A stretch of 64,000 nt of DNA from NCBI RefSeq assembly GCF_026015625.1, contig NZ_JAPDVG010000001.1, positions 1,240,001 through 1,304,000 of the forward strand, read 5' to 3'. The notes under the pieces were generated by a model. That model did not search any database. It saw only the letters and a list, made by a program, of their open reading frames with translations, and was not told the DNA's origin. Position numbers and translations under genes: made by a program. This DNA is from Segatella copri. Its GTDB lineage: Bacteria; Bacteroidota; Bacteroidia; Bacteroidales; Bacteroidaceae. This document shows positions 46,506-56,646 of the stretch, one piece after another (position 1 is the first letter of the stretch; each line of letters starts with the position of its first letter).

Positions 46506-46577
46506 CACGGGGTGCTGAAAGATTCGGCTGAGATGATACCCATTGAACCTGATGCAGGTAATGCTGTCGCAGGGATA
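46506..46577 (+). promoter_or_regulatory. TPP riboswitch (THI element)
   Basis: The conserved blocks are in order: GGGGTGC, CTGAGATGATACCC, GAACCTGATGCAGG, TAATGC and GCAGGGA. They define the thiamine pyrophosphate aptamer. A short hairpin ATCGC/GCGAT (46655-46670) before thiS may belong to the expression platform; 139 nt separate the aptamer from the start codon. Confidence 0.95.
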
Positions 46578-46716
46578 TTTGATAGCGCTTTATTTTTTCT
46601 CTTAAGGCTTTCATCTGGAAGTTCACCGTGTTTGATTACATATTATCTTATCATCGCTTTCGGGCGATAGAAAAGCGTAAACAAACGGATTATTCATTAT
46701 ATAAAACGAACAGAAT

Positions 46717-46914
46717 ATGAAAGTAACTATCAACAACAAAGAGACCGAGACACAGGCTAAAACCATCAGGGAGTTAGCTCAGGAACTCGATTTGCCAGCT
46801 ACAGGAGTTGCAGTAGCTATCAGTAACGAAATGGTGCCTCGTGATGAATGGGAAAACACAATCATCGCAGAAGGAGCAGACATCGTTATCGTAAAAGCGT
46901 TCTGCGGAGGATAA
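46717..46914 (+). CDS. thiS: Sulfur carrier protein ThiS
   Basis: A 65-residue ubiquitin-like carrier whose C-terminal GG (KAFCGG) is activated and thiocarboxylated to supply sulfur for the thiazole. The beta-grasp start MKVTINNKETETQAK is typical. First gene of the riboswitch-controlled operon. Confidence 0.95.
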   Translation: MKVTINNKETETQAKTIRELAQELDLPATGVAVAISNEMVPRDEWENTIIAEGADIVIVKAFCGG

Positions 46915-47001
46915 TGGTCTCAGAATACTGCGGAAAAGAATCACCCAAAAGTACTTTTCCTACAGAAATGAAAACAAAAATAACAACTCTATAATAAAAC
47001 A

Positions 47002-47775
47002 ATGGAAAAATTAGTAATCGCAGGCAGAGAGTTTAACTCCCGCCTCTTCTTGGGTACAGGAAAGTTTAACAACAATGCCCTCATGGCTGAAGCCATCAAA
47101 GCATCAGAAACAGAAATGGTTACTGTTGCTATGAAACGTATCGAACTCGAAGACAAGCAGGACGACCTGCTCTCTCATATTGTGCAGAACCCAAATATCC
47201 AGCTCCTTCCTAACACCAGTGGCGTGCGCAACGCCGAGGAGGCTGTCTTCGCAGCACAGATGGCTCGCGAAGCTTTCGGAACCAACTGGCTCAAGCTCGA
47301 AATCCACCCAGACCCTCGCTATCTTCTTCCAGACTCTATCGAGACGCTGAAGGCTACCGAGAAACTGGTAAAACTCGGTTTCGTGGTATTGCCATATTGC
47401 CAGGCAGACCCTACCCTCTGCAAGCACCTCGAAGAGGCTGGTGCTGCTACCGTGATGCCACTTGCTGCACCTATCGGTACCAACAAGGGATTGAGAATGA
47501 AGGACTTCCTGCAGATCATCATCGAGCAGGCTACTGTTCCAGTTGTAGTAGATGCAGGTATCGGTGCACCTAGCCACGCTGCCGAAGCTATGGAGATGGG
47601 TGCCAGCGCTTGCTTGGTTAACACAGCTATCGCCGTTGCCGGTGACCCTGTAGAGATGGCTAAGGCATTCAAGGAGGCAGTCATCTGCGGTCGCCGTGCT
47701 TACGAGGCAGGTCTCGGAGCCATCAGCGATTGTGCTGAGGCAAGTTCTCCACTCACCGCATTCCTCAACGACTAA
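47002..47775 (+). CDS. thiG: Thiazole synthase ThiG
   Basis: A 257-residue TIM-barrel enzyme that forms the thiazole phosphate from 1-deoxyxylulose 5-phosphate, the ThiS thiocarboxylate and dehydroglycine. FLGTGKF near residue 17, [12 protein letters not shown], and [10 protein letters not shown] near residue 184 are conserved. Follows thiS by 87 bp with thiE absent from its common place in Bacteroidota. Confidence 0.95.
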   Translation: MEKLVIAGREFNSRLFLGTGKFNNNALMAEAIKASETEMVTVAMKRIELEDKQDDLLSHIVQNPNIQLLPNTSGVRNAEEAVFAAQMAREAFGTNWLKLEIHPDPRYLLPDSIETLKATEKLVKLGFVVLPYCQADPTLCKHLEEAGAATVMPLAAPIGTNKGLRMKDFLQIIIEQATVPVVVDAGIGAPSHAAEAMEMGASACLVNTAIAVAGDPVEMAKAFKEAVICGRRAYEAGLGAISDCAEASSPLTAFLND

Positions 47776-47861
47776 TTATAATTATAGATAATAAAAGGCA
47801 TGAAGGATGAAGGCAAAGAAGCAAGAACGCTCTTTTTACCCTTTTACCTTTTTACCTTTAA

Positions 47862-49562
<1,701 letters not shown>

Positions 49563-49566
49563 GAAA

Positions 49567-50715
49567 ATGTTTTCAGACGAATTAAAGAATATCAGTTGGG
49601 AGGAGACCACGGAGCGCATTGCTCGAATGACCGATAACGATGTGCGCCGTGCCCTTGCCAAGGACCATTGCGATGTGAACGACTTCATGGCGCTGATTTC
49701 ACCTGCAGCCGAGCCATACCTGGAGGTAATGGCGCGTCTTTCCCGCAAATATACCGAGGAGCGCTTCGGCAAGACCATGTCGATGTTCATTCCTCTCTAC
49801 ATCACCAATTCATGCTCTAACTCCTGCGTGTATTGCGGTTTCCATCGTGAGAATCCGATGGCACGCACCATCCTCACCCCAGAGCAGATTGAGAACGAGT
49901 ACAAGGCAATCAAGCAGCTGGCTCCATTCGAGAACATCCTTCTCGTTACGGGCGAGAACCCAGCCAAGGCAGGCACCCCATATCTTGCCAAGGCAATCGA
50001 CATCGCCAAGAAGTATTTCTCTAACGTGAAGATTGAGGTGATGCCACTCTCTACTGAGGATTACAAGACCCTCGCCGACCATGGTATGAACGGCGTAATC
50101 TGTTTCCAGGAGACCTACAACCACGAGCACTACAAGCTCTACCACCCACGTGGCATGAAGAGCAAGTTTGAGTGGCGCTGCGATGGTTTCGACCGCATGG
50201 GTATGGCAGGCGTTCATTCCATCGGTATGGGTGTGCTCATCGGCTTGGAGAAGGAATGGCGCACGGATGTAGTGATGATGGCTCATCACCTGCGCTACCT
50301 GCAGAAGCACTACTGGAAGACCAAGTACAGCGTGAACTTCCCTCGTATGCGCCCTGCACAGAACGAAGGTTTCCAGCCAAACTGCTTCATGACCGATAAG
50401 CAGTTGGCCCAGGCAACTTTCGCCATGCGTATCTTCGACCACGATGTAGATATCTCCTACTCTACCCGTGAGCCAGCCTACATCCGTGACAACATGGCAA
50501 CACTGGGTGTCACCACCATGTCGGCAGAATCAAAGGTAAATCCTGGTGGTTACCATACCTATCCTCAGGCATTGGAGCAGTTCACCGTAAGCGATGAGCG
50601 TACCGCCAAGGTAATCAATGCGAGATTGAAGGAATTGGGCAGAGAGCCAGTCTGGAAGGATTGGGATGCCTCATTCGATTTCTTCGGAAAACTGAAAGAA
50701 GAGAAAGTTGGATAA
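49567..50715 (+). CDS. thiH: 2-iminoacetate synthase ThiH
   Basis: A 382-residue radical SAM enzyme that cleaves tyrosine to dehydroglycine for ThiG. The cluster motif CSNSCVYC is at about residues 80-87 and FPRMRPA lies near 260. It starts four bases after the thiC stop, so it is cotranscribed. thiE, thiF and thiD are not in this window. A strong hairpin follows the stop. Confidence 0.95.
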   Translation: MFSDELKNISWEETTERIARMTDNDVRRALAKDHCDVNDFMALISPAAEPYLEVMARLSRKYTEERFGKTMSMFIPLYITNSCSNSCVYCGFHRENPMARTILTPEQIENEYKAIKQLAPFENILLVTGENPAKAGTPYLAKAIDIAKKYFSNVKIEVMPLSTEDYKTLADHGMNGVICFQETYNHEHYKLYHPRGMKSKFEWRCDGFDRMGMAGVHSIGMGVLIGLEKEWRTDVVMMAHHLRYLQKHYWKTKYSVNFPRMRPAQNEGFQPNCFMTDKQLAQATFAMRIFDHDVDISYSTREPAYIRDNMATLGVTTMSAESKVNPGGYHTYPQALEQFTVSDERTAKVINARLKELGREPVWKDWDASFDFFGKLKEEKVG

Positions 50716-50756
50716 AAAAATCCTCGTCCGGTTTCAAATATCGGACGAGGATTTTT
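50716..50756. terminator. Bidirectional terminator
   Basis: AAAAATCCTCGTCCG and CGGACGAGGATTTTT, 15-bp perfect, with an 11-nt loop, between thiH and the convergent HU-like gene. It marks the border between core and accessory DNA. Confidence 0.92.
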
Positions 50757-50788
50757 AATTTTAAGGCTGCCTTTTGTCTCAGAAGGCT

Positions 50789-51316
50789 TTATTCTAAGCC
50801 ATCACCGCTGTCGGTATTACCTTCAGATGAAGAACTTCCACCAGCCTGACTGTTGTCTCCGGTAGTTGTATTGCCACCAGCGATGTTACTACCTGAACCA
50901 CTGCCTGAACTTGCAACAAAAACATTGCTTGCTCTTCTCACACTAGCCGAAGTGTTAAGGTTGGCATTGCTCAATGTACCAGTAGCACGGGCTCTGAGCT
51001 TCACTCCGGCAATATTGTTTACCGCAGTAAACTCAGCCTCGGTCTTGGCTCCCTCCTTGTTACGGATACCCACGCTGAAGATGGCAAGGTTGTCTATCTT
51101 CACATTTTTACCAGCCAGGAGCTGCTCCTTGATACACTTCACCATGGCAGTCATCATGCCCAGGCACATCGCCTCGGTGAATCCGGTATTGTGCTCCTCC
51201 ATGTGCTTGGCAAGTTCAGCCAAATCCATCGTCTCTTCCACCAATGGGAAAGCATACCACTTAAGATAAGCAAGACTCTTCTTGTTCTTGTTCTGCTTCA
51301 AAACATACTTAATCAT
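50789..51316 (-). CDS. HU-like DNA-binding protein
   Basis: A 175-residue HU/IHF-fold protein of the Bacteroidota HU-like class. A basic N-terminus is followed by the helical region LAELAKHMEEHNTGFTEA, the beta-arm region NVKIDNLAIFSVG with GVKLRARATG, and a Ser/Gly/Asn-rich disordered tail from about residue 130 that ends DSGDGLE. No smalltalk gene follows it here. It closes a group of replication-like genes on the same strand. Nucleoid-type DNA bending is likely; a specific role is unknown. Confidence 0.8.
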   Translation of the reverse strand: MIKYVLKQNKNKKSLAYLKWYAFPLVEETMDLAELAKHMEEHNTGFTEAMCLGMMTAMVKCIKEQLLAGKNVKIDNLAIFSVGIRNKEGAKTEAEFTAVNNIAGVKLRARATGTLSNANLNTSASVRRASNVFVASSGSGSGSNIAGGNTTTGDNSQAGGSSSSEGNTDSGDGLE

Positions 51317-51439
51317 ACCTTTCAGAATTTTGAGTTAATTACTGCCGATTCCGCATCTCCATATTCCTTCAGAAGGTATAGGATCCATCACCCCATCGGG
51401 TAGAGAGTTTCATCGAGTAAACCCCTTTGGTTTACACAG

Positions 51440-51447
51440 CAAAGATA
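51440..51447 (-). promoter_or_regulatory. Promoter -7 box of the HU-like gene
   Basis: TATCTTTG on the - strand, giving a leader of about 115 nt before the ATG at 51316. Confidence 0.6.
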
Positions 51448-51516
51448 CAAAATTCCATCAAGTCATTCATACGATACCATACGTTGCGTGAGATAGCATA
51501 CTTTATCAGGATTTTC

Positions 51517-51738
51517 TTATGGTTCACCTAGATAATCGATGATGAGAGCTACCTCTCGGGGTGTAAAAAACTTTGCCGTCTTACGATAGCCGAGCTTCTG
51601 AAGTCCGTCAACAAGTTGCGGAATGCGATACACCCAAGCCATCAGATGGTTTACTGCCGTATGAGCCGAATTGGCTGTTGGAAAATAGAGCCAGGCAAGC
51701 TCTGATTTTCCATAGGCTCTTACTTTAAAATTTGTCAT
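51517..51738 (-). CDS. DUF4248 family protein
   Basis: A 73-residue protein whose conserved pattern KVRAYGKSELAWLYFPTANS, AVNHLMAWV and PREVALIIDYLGEP matches DUF4248, a small family of Bacteroidota usually found beside HU-like or VirE/primase genes. Function unknown, possibly DNA-binding. ATG at 51738 or the preceding in-frame ATG. Confidence 0.8.
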   Translation of the reverse strand: MTNFKVRAYGKSELAWLYFPTANSAHTAVNHLMAWVYRIPQLVDGLQKLGYRKTAKFFTPREVALIIDYLGEP

Positions 51739-51832
51739 CATATTTACATTTTAAATTTGCATTTTAATTATTTTTCTAACCCTTATACTTACGCCCTCTA
51801 AAGATGATACTTACGGAGCGTAAACCTTATGT

Positions 51833-52888
51833 TTAGAAGGGGCAGACATCTGGAGGAGGTGGCAGCAGAAATTCGGGTTTCTGCTGAGCCTCACCCAACA
51901 GGATATCGGCAATATCGGTATTCGCCTCAAACTGCTCCATGAAGTCCACCACCCTATAATCCCGGCATCCGCTCCTTGCCATCTGCTCCTTCCACTTGTC
52001 ATACTCTCCGCTATCGGGATAAACCACGAGTCGCCGATGCTGCAAGGGAATCAGTTTATCGGTCTGCAGATTACCACATCCGCCCGTTGCCAGCCACAGG
52101 TACTGCGGATAGCGGCAGGCACAGATAAGCGATGTCTTCTCACTCTCCACGATGCATACCGTCTTAGCGGGATAGCGGGGAAGCAGATGCTGTCCAAAGA
52201 GCACCTTTTCGGTATTCTGAAGTTGCGGTCCTACATGAGAACGTTCGCAGATGGAACGCATGGTATTGGCCCATCCCTGCACCCGATGACCGTCATTGCG
52301 ATAAGCCATCAGCTTGGCATCATGCACCCGCTGCTGTTCGTCTATCAGCCAGAACACCACTGCCCGGCCATAGTTCACTCCCTGCACAACGACGTCTCGG
52401 GCAGTACCTCCCACACAATAATCGGCTAGCACCTGCCGGGCATCACCACCGATGTTCAGGCCTTCAAACCACATACTGAAAGCACTCGGTCTCAGCATCG
52501 CCTTCTGTACCCATTCAAGGCTGAAGAACTCGGTCTGTCGCCTATCCTGCGGTTGCGTCATCAGTCTGTTCTTATGAACGTTCAGGGCGTTATCTGAGTC
52601 CTGTCTCCTGTTTCCCAATCCCAGCAAGGGTTTACCGTTTACATATTCCGTCTGGTAATCTTCCCTGCAGCTAAGTTCCGGATGATCATGGAAGTATTGA
52701 CGCGGTGGATAATGATAGCCGCAGGATGCCGTATGGTCGCATTTACCACAGTCGTCAGCCACATACTCACCCGTTTCCAGGTCCACATATCGGGTAAAGC
52801 ACTTCTTGCGTCCGCATTGAGGACAGACATAGCGGTTGGCTCCACCGGCATGATAGCGCTCCAAAATAAATCTTATATCATTCTTCAT
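51833..52888 (-). CDS. DUF6371-type protein with zinc finger and Toprim-like segment
   Basis: A 351-residue protein. An N-terminal zinc ribbon (CPQCG... CGKCDH ...C, residues 22-56) is followed by a middle region, DUF6371-like, with LADYCVGG and FWLIDEQQRVHDAKLMAY. The part at about 240-320 contains CIVESEKTSL and VVYPDSGEYDKW, the acidic residues expected of a Toprim nucleotidyl-transfer site. It is therefore a probable primase-like protein. It lies downstream of the RepA-like ATPase across a 253-bp repeat-rich spacer. Confidence 0.7.
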   Translation of the reverse strand: MKNDIRFILERYHAGGANRYVCPQCGRKKCFTRYVDLETGEYVADDCGKCDHTASCGYHYPPRQYFHDHPELSCREDYQTEYVNGKPLLGLGNRRQDSDNALNVHKNRLMTQPQDRRQTEFFSLEWVQKAMLRPSAFSMWFEGLNIGGDARQVLADYCVGGTARDVVVQGVNYGRAVVFWLIDEQQRVHDAKLMAYRNDGHRVQGWANTMRSICERSHVGPQLQNTEKVLFGQHLLPRYPAKTVCIVESEKTSLICACRYPQYLWLATGGCGNLQTDKLIPLQHRRLVVYPDSGEYDKWKEQMARSGCRDYRVVDFMEQFEANTDIADILLGEAQQKPEFLLPPPPDVCPF

Positions 52889-52915
52889 TTTTTCTGAAAT
52901 TTAATGATAAAAAAA

Positions 52916-53120
52916 TGTATCAGAGTGTATCATTTCCGAATCGATACAAAACAATCATTAACCTATTGATATTCAGAAGGTTATTATGTATCAAAGATGA
53001 TACATTCCCTTTGCTTCAGATACAGCAGCTGTATCACTTATGATACAGTCTAACTATATCTATATCAATTAATTAAGTATCATTTTGTATCAAAAATCGG
53101 AATGATACATCCCTGATACA
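52916..53120. repeat. Array of 12 TGTATCA-type motifs, iteron-like
   Basis: TGTATCA or its complement TGATACA (some with one variant base) begins at 52916, 52926, 52942, 52987, 52998, 53018, 53030, 53041, 53076, 53086, 53103 and 53114. Neighbours are mostly paired at 10-11 bp, direct (52916/52926, 53076/53086, 53103/53114) or inverted as 7-4-7 palindromes (52987/52998, 53030/53041). The whole gap between the ATPase and primase genes is filled with it. Such arrays are typical of plasmid origins or autoregulated promoters. Confidence 0.85.
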
Positions 53121-53141
53121 AATACTTACTTCTTGTAAGGC

Positions 53142-54182
53142 TTACTTGCCTTTTCTGTTCAAGCCATTGCTCTTGGCAACACGCTGAACCATACTCAAAC
53201 TGGTACCCAGTTTGTCAGCAATATCCCGATAAGAAGAACCGTTAGGCTGCTTGAGTTCACGAATGATATCGCGCTCCAGTTCTGCCCTTTCATCTCTTGA
53301 TCTTGGCAAATGTGCCCGTTCCTCATCATAGCCACCATATTCAAAATGGAGCCATCCGTCAGAACTGGTCAACGTAAGTTCCTGCACGTTCTTGAAATCA
53401 AGTTCGATTGGGAGAGAACGATACTTCAGCTGAATGAGGTAGCGCATGTTCTTGTCCTTTCTCGATTTGTTGAAACCAATTACGTTATCGGCAAGGTTAC
53501 TGAGAAGCTTACTACCAGCCAAGTCGTCTATTGTAAGTGGATCACCCGGCTTACGCTTAGGCACATGGGCAAGGATGAGCATGGTACAGTTGTGAGTCAT
53601 ACGCATAGCTACCAGTTGCTGCATGATTTTTCCAGCTTCAGCTGCCTCCTTAGAATTGATACAGAGATTGGTAAAGTTATCTATGATTATCACCTCTATA
53701 TTCAGTTCCAGTGCCATTCGCTCAATCTCAGAAAGAATCATGCTCTGGTCGGTAACATCGTGCATCTTGGTATAATCGATGCTAGCGTGGTAGAGTGCAT
53801 CAGGACTATCCTTGTTGGGATATCTCAGAGCCAATTGTAGCTGCGAAAGCTCAAAGTTGACATAAAGTACCCGCTTTCCCTGTTCAGCCAACTCAATAGC
53901 TATCTGAATGGCGAGGACTGTTTTACCCACACCTGGACCGCTAAAGAGAATCGTAGTCTCTTGTTCTACCAGAATATGGGGGATAAACTCCTTCGGAGGT
54001 TTCATTTTCCGACCATCCTTCAAGTACTCATTGAAATGGAACACATTGAAAAAGCTATCCCTGCCCTGCTGCTGAGCAACCCCCGGAGCAAGAGCCTGAG
54101 CCTGTTTCTGGGATTCAGTCTGCAATTGAGCAGCCTGAGCCATGAATTCATCCAATTTCTGTTTAGAATCAATGTTAATCAT
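53142..54182 (-). CDS. RepA-like AAA ATPase with C-terminal HTH
   Basis: A 346-residue RecA/RepA-fold ATPase (AAA_25 type). Walker A is SGPGVGKT (about residues 82-89), Walker B region VIIIDNF (about 157-163), and the sensor region contains LILAHVP. The last 50 residues form a helix-turn-helix (SSYRDIADKLGTSLSMVQRVAKSNGL), a possible reader of the adjacent repeats. ATG at 54182 overlaps the end of the preceding small ORF; an earlier ATG 12 codons upstream is possible. Resembles hexameric helicases of small plasmids. Confidence 0.75.
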   Translation of the reverse strand: MINIDSKQKLDEFMAQAAQLQTESQKQAQALAPGVAQQQGRDSFFNVFHFNEYLKDGRKMKPPKEFIPHILVEQETTILFSGPGVGKTVLAIQIAIELAEQGKRVLYVNFELSQLQLALRYPNKDSPDALYHASIDYTKMHDVTDQSMILSEIERMALELNIEVIIIDNFTNLCINSKEAAEAGKIMQQLVAMRMTHNCTMLILAHVPKRKPGDPLTIDDLAGSKLLSNLADNVIGFNKSRKDKNMRYLIQLKYRSLPIELDFKNVQELTLTSSDGWLHFEYGGYDEERAHLPRSRDERAELERDIIRELKQPNGSSYRDIADKLGTSLSMVQRVAKSNGLNRKGK

Positions 54183-54372
54183 ACCGTTCTCCTTTCTTGA
54201 TATAATCAACAGATTCATTACTTGCCATCATCTCCTGCACGTGCTTGCGATAAGCCGCAGCCAGAGGGGCGTTGCTGTGGAGTAAATACTCATTGAGGAT
54301 TTCTCCGATGTAACGAGGGGCAGATGAGCTTGACTCAAAACTCCCCATACTAACATAATTATTATGTTTCAT
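54175..54372 (-). CDS. Small protein preceding the ATPase gene
   Basis: A 65-residue protein with a Ser-rich start (GSFESSSSAPRYIGEIL) and a helical body (EYLLHSNAPLAAAYRKHVQEM). It overlaps the ATPase start by eight bases, which points to translational coupling. An internal start 24 bases later is possible. Function unknown. Confidence 0.6.
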   Translation of the reverse strand: MKHNNYVSMGSFESSSSAPRYIGEILNEYLLHSNAPLAAAYRKHVQEMMASNESVDYIKKGERYD

Positions 54373-54507
54373 CATAAAATGGCAAAAGATGTGTTCCCAA
54401 AGCCTCAACAGGCATCTTTTGCAAGAAACCAACACTGCGAGAGACTTATATATCGCAATGCTCTAAGAATCTAGCTTAATGCGCATGACTATCTTGGTTT
54501 CTGGTTG

Positions 54508-54515
54508 CAAAAATA
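54508..54515 (-). promoter_or_regulatory. Promoter -7 box of the replication-like operon
   Basis: TATTTTTG on the - strand, about 135 bp before the first ORF. Confidence 0.55.
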
Positions 54516-54568
54516 GTAAGAAATAATAAGAATCGGACAGCTTTTACTAGACTTCTATTTTTAGCAAT

Positions 54569-54681
54569 TTAGGATAAATATGAGCTTTAAAAGTGCGCTT
54601 AGGATAAAAACAGCCTATTATCATTACAAGGTAAGACCATTTAGGACAACTTAGCTTTTATTTTATCCCAATTAGGATAAA
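54569..54681. repeat. Phased TTAGGATAAA repeats
   Basis: TTAGGATAAA starts at 54569, 54599 and 54672, with a variant TTAGGACAA at 54641 and an inverted copy TTTATCCCAA at 54662. Spacings of 30, 42 and 31 bp are close to three, four and three helical turns. They lie just upstream of the replication-like operon promoter and look like operators or an origin element. Confidence 0.7.
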
Positions 54682-54763
54682 AACATTCAGTTTAGAGAAC
54701 AAAAAAAAGGATTGCCGGCAATAGACAATCCTAAATACTAGTATGCGCATATATAAAAAAATC

Positions 54764-56047
54764 CTATGAATCGAGAATTTCTTTTACCTTTTCATCAAAG
54801 GCCTTTTTCTTATTATCATGATCAGACATATTGTTCTTTGCATAGTTAAAAGCCTTATATATTTTATCTACATCTGCCTCTTGATTGCGCAGTTTACAAA
54901 AATATTCCCTCATCAGTTTTTTCATTGGACAGGTAAGTCTGACAGAAAGATCCATATCTTCAACCATGAATGCCAGAAGTTCGCCATCTGTAAGACTTTT
55001 TACCTGATGATTGCATCCCTCATATTTGGTATTTTGCAGTTTAGCAAAATTATAAATGAGTTTTCGTGTATTTAAAGCAGCTTTCTCTCGCAGCATAGGA
55101 TCCTTGATGCTTTTGAAAATATCATGCTCTATCTCTGTTAATTTTCCATAATGATTTTCCTTATCTTTAAGAAGTATAGAAAACCAAGGGAATTGTCCTG
55201 TTGTAATATAATGATAATAAAAAGGAGCAAGATCTATAATTGTCTTGTTATAGATACTATTAAGCATTTGTGCATCTATTTTTTTCTTTGCCATCTCAAT
55301 CATGTCTTCATCGATGTTATTCGCATCCTTAATTTTCAAATCAGAAAATGCTTGCTCGATATTTTTATTTAGAATGATACGTGCCTGGATAGGATTCGAA
55401 TGCAGGCTTTGAGCATAAAGATCAATTGCCTGCGCATATCTGTAGGTTCTAAGGAAACAAAAAATAATTCTCTTATAAAGACCAAAAATCTGCATTGCGT
55501 CTTTACCGGCACATTGCTTTAAAGTATAAAGCGATATTGAATAGTTATCGCTGCATACAGATGAAGACTTATGAAGGTCATGGCGAATAGGTGCTCCTGC
55601 AGAATTCCACATTTTTCGACCATGCTTTCTTGTATTGCAAAATTGTCTAAAGAAAGATTCCTCAATTTTAGCGAATTTCTCTGCTTGTTCAAGATAAGCA
55701 GCATAATCCCTAAAACAAGTTGGAGTATCACAAGCATACATCTGAACCCATTCGGCACCTGCCTTTTTAATATTGCATTCATGCCCTTCTGCTTCAACAA
55801 GGATTTCAGAAAGATACTTTTTAAAAGCATCGCAATCATTAGTTATAGAAGCATTTACTAGGGCATCGACAAATCTATCTTCTACTATCTTAGAATCAAC
55901 AAGGGAAGAAGTGTAAAATTCTTCATCAAAAGGAGAGATATTGCCAAAAAGGTCGGCCACAAAAGAGTTCTTTTTGGTACATAAGCATTGCTCAAGGCAT
56001 TTACCTATTATTGCAACTGACTTTGCTGTCAAACCATTATAATTCAT
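54764..56047 (-). CDS. Unknown 427-aa protein of the accessory region
   Basis: A 427-residue soluble, largely helical protein with 14 cysteines, several in a loose pattern (CLEQCLC near the N-terminus, CDTPTC near 130). A Lys-rich tail ends FDEKVKEILDS. No known catalytic motif was seen. It has lower GC than the neighbouring core genes, which suggests recent transfer. It sits between the replication-like module and the restriction-like system; association with either is not shown. Confidence 0.7.
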   Translation of the reverse strand: MNYNGLTAKSVAIIGKCLEQCLCTKKNSFVADLFGNISPFDEEFYTSSLVDSKIVEDRFVDALVNASITNDCDAFKKYLSEILVEAEGHECNIKKAGAEWVQMYACDTPTCFRDYAAYLEQAEKFAKIEESFFRQFCNTRKHGRKMWNSAGAPIRHDLHKSSSVCSDNYSISLYTLKQCAGKDAMQIFGLYKRIIFCFLRTYRYAQAIDLYAQSLHSNPIQARIILNKNIEQAFSDLKIKDANNIDEDMIEMAKKKIDAQMLNSIYNKTIIDLAPFYYHYITTGQFPWFSILLKDKENHYGKLTEIEHDIFKSIKDPMLREKAALNTRKLIYNFAKLQNTKYEGCNHQVKSLTDGELLAFMVEDMDLSVRLTCPMKKLMREYFCKLRNQEADVDKIYKAFNYAKNNMSDHDNKKKAFDEKVKEILDS

Positions 56048-56184
56048 ACTTTGTTTTTAATTATTTTACCTCTGCCAGCCTTTAGCAAAGTTGTTAATAA
56101 ATTCCTCCTTTCCAGGCTGAGCCAAGAAAGTTGGTGGCGATAGTTTCGCAAGCTGTTATCCTGTGTTGGCTTACCACCCACCAT
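56044..56184 (-). pseudogene. Possible decayed gene in front of the 427-aa gene
   Basis: Two overlapping protein-like frames occur on the - strand. One is an intact 46-codon frame starting MVGGKPTQDNSLRNY that overlaps the start of the 427-aa gene by four bases. The other, in a shifted frame, ends KEEFINNFAKGWQR at 56066. Neither has a long extent, so this may be a frameshifted remnant. Confidence 0.3.
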
Positions 56185-56375
56185 TCGCCTACAAAATTAA
56201 CAAAAATATTTCAAAAATAAGACAAACTTACTTATTTTTTTTTTCAATTTCTGTATATTTTATGCTACATATAAATAAAATGCACCTAAAACCCATATTT
56301 AAGTGTATTTAATTTACTATAAACAACTTAGCGAAATATTTTATCATCCATTTCACAATAGTTTCTGATAAGGAA

Positions 56376-56419
56376 ATAAAGGGTTGCAATCCATCTTTCC
56401 GATGATTGCAACCCTTTAT
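56376..56419. repeat. 40-bp hairpin, left copy flanking the restriction-like cassette
   Basis: AAAGGGTTGCAATC and GATTGCAACCCTTT, perfect arms, around a 12-nt loop (CATCTTTCCGAT). A direct copy differing by one base in the loop lies at 61986-62028. In sequence terms it is a terminator-like hairpin; as a pair, the copies bracket the two-gene cassette. The rest of the 56048-56646 gap has short decayed frames only. Confidence 0.8.
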
Positions 56420-56646
56420 AGAAGACCTTTAGGTAAAAGTTACCACAAAGCCACTTTACCTACACCTGTTATTTCTAATGAAGCAGGGATATTTAAAGTT
56501 TCTCCCTTTTATACTATAGTAATCTTCGTATCATCCCATACCAAACTGCGCTGAAAGTCTGGCAACCGGGCTTTACACAAAGGACATCAAACTTTTTATC
56601 ATGTGATTCTACAGCCATTGTTTCAAATCGTTTTTATTATCAAACA

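Noticed and set aside
56420..56646. Small gene on the - strand after the restriction-like operon
   Set aside because: Only a 34-codon frame and a neighbouring frame broken by a stop are seen; neither has a start context or family match, so it is only mentioned as decayed sequence.
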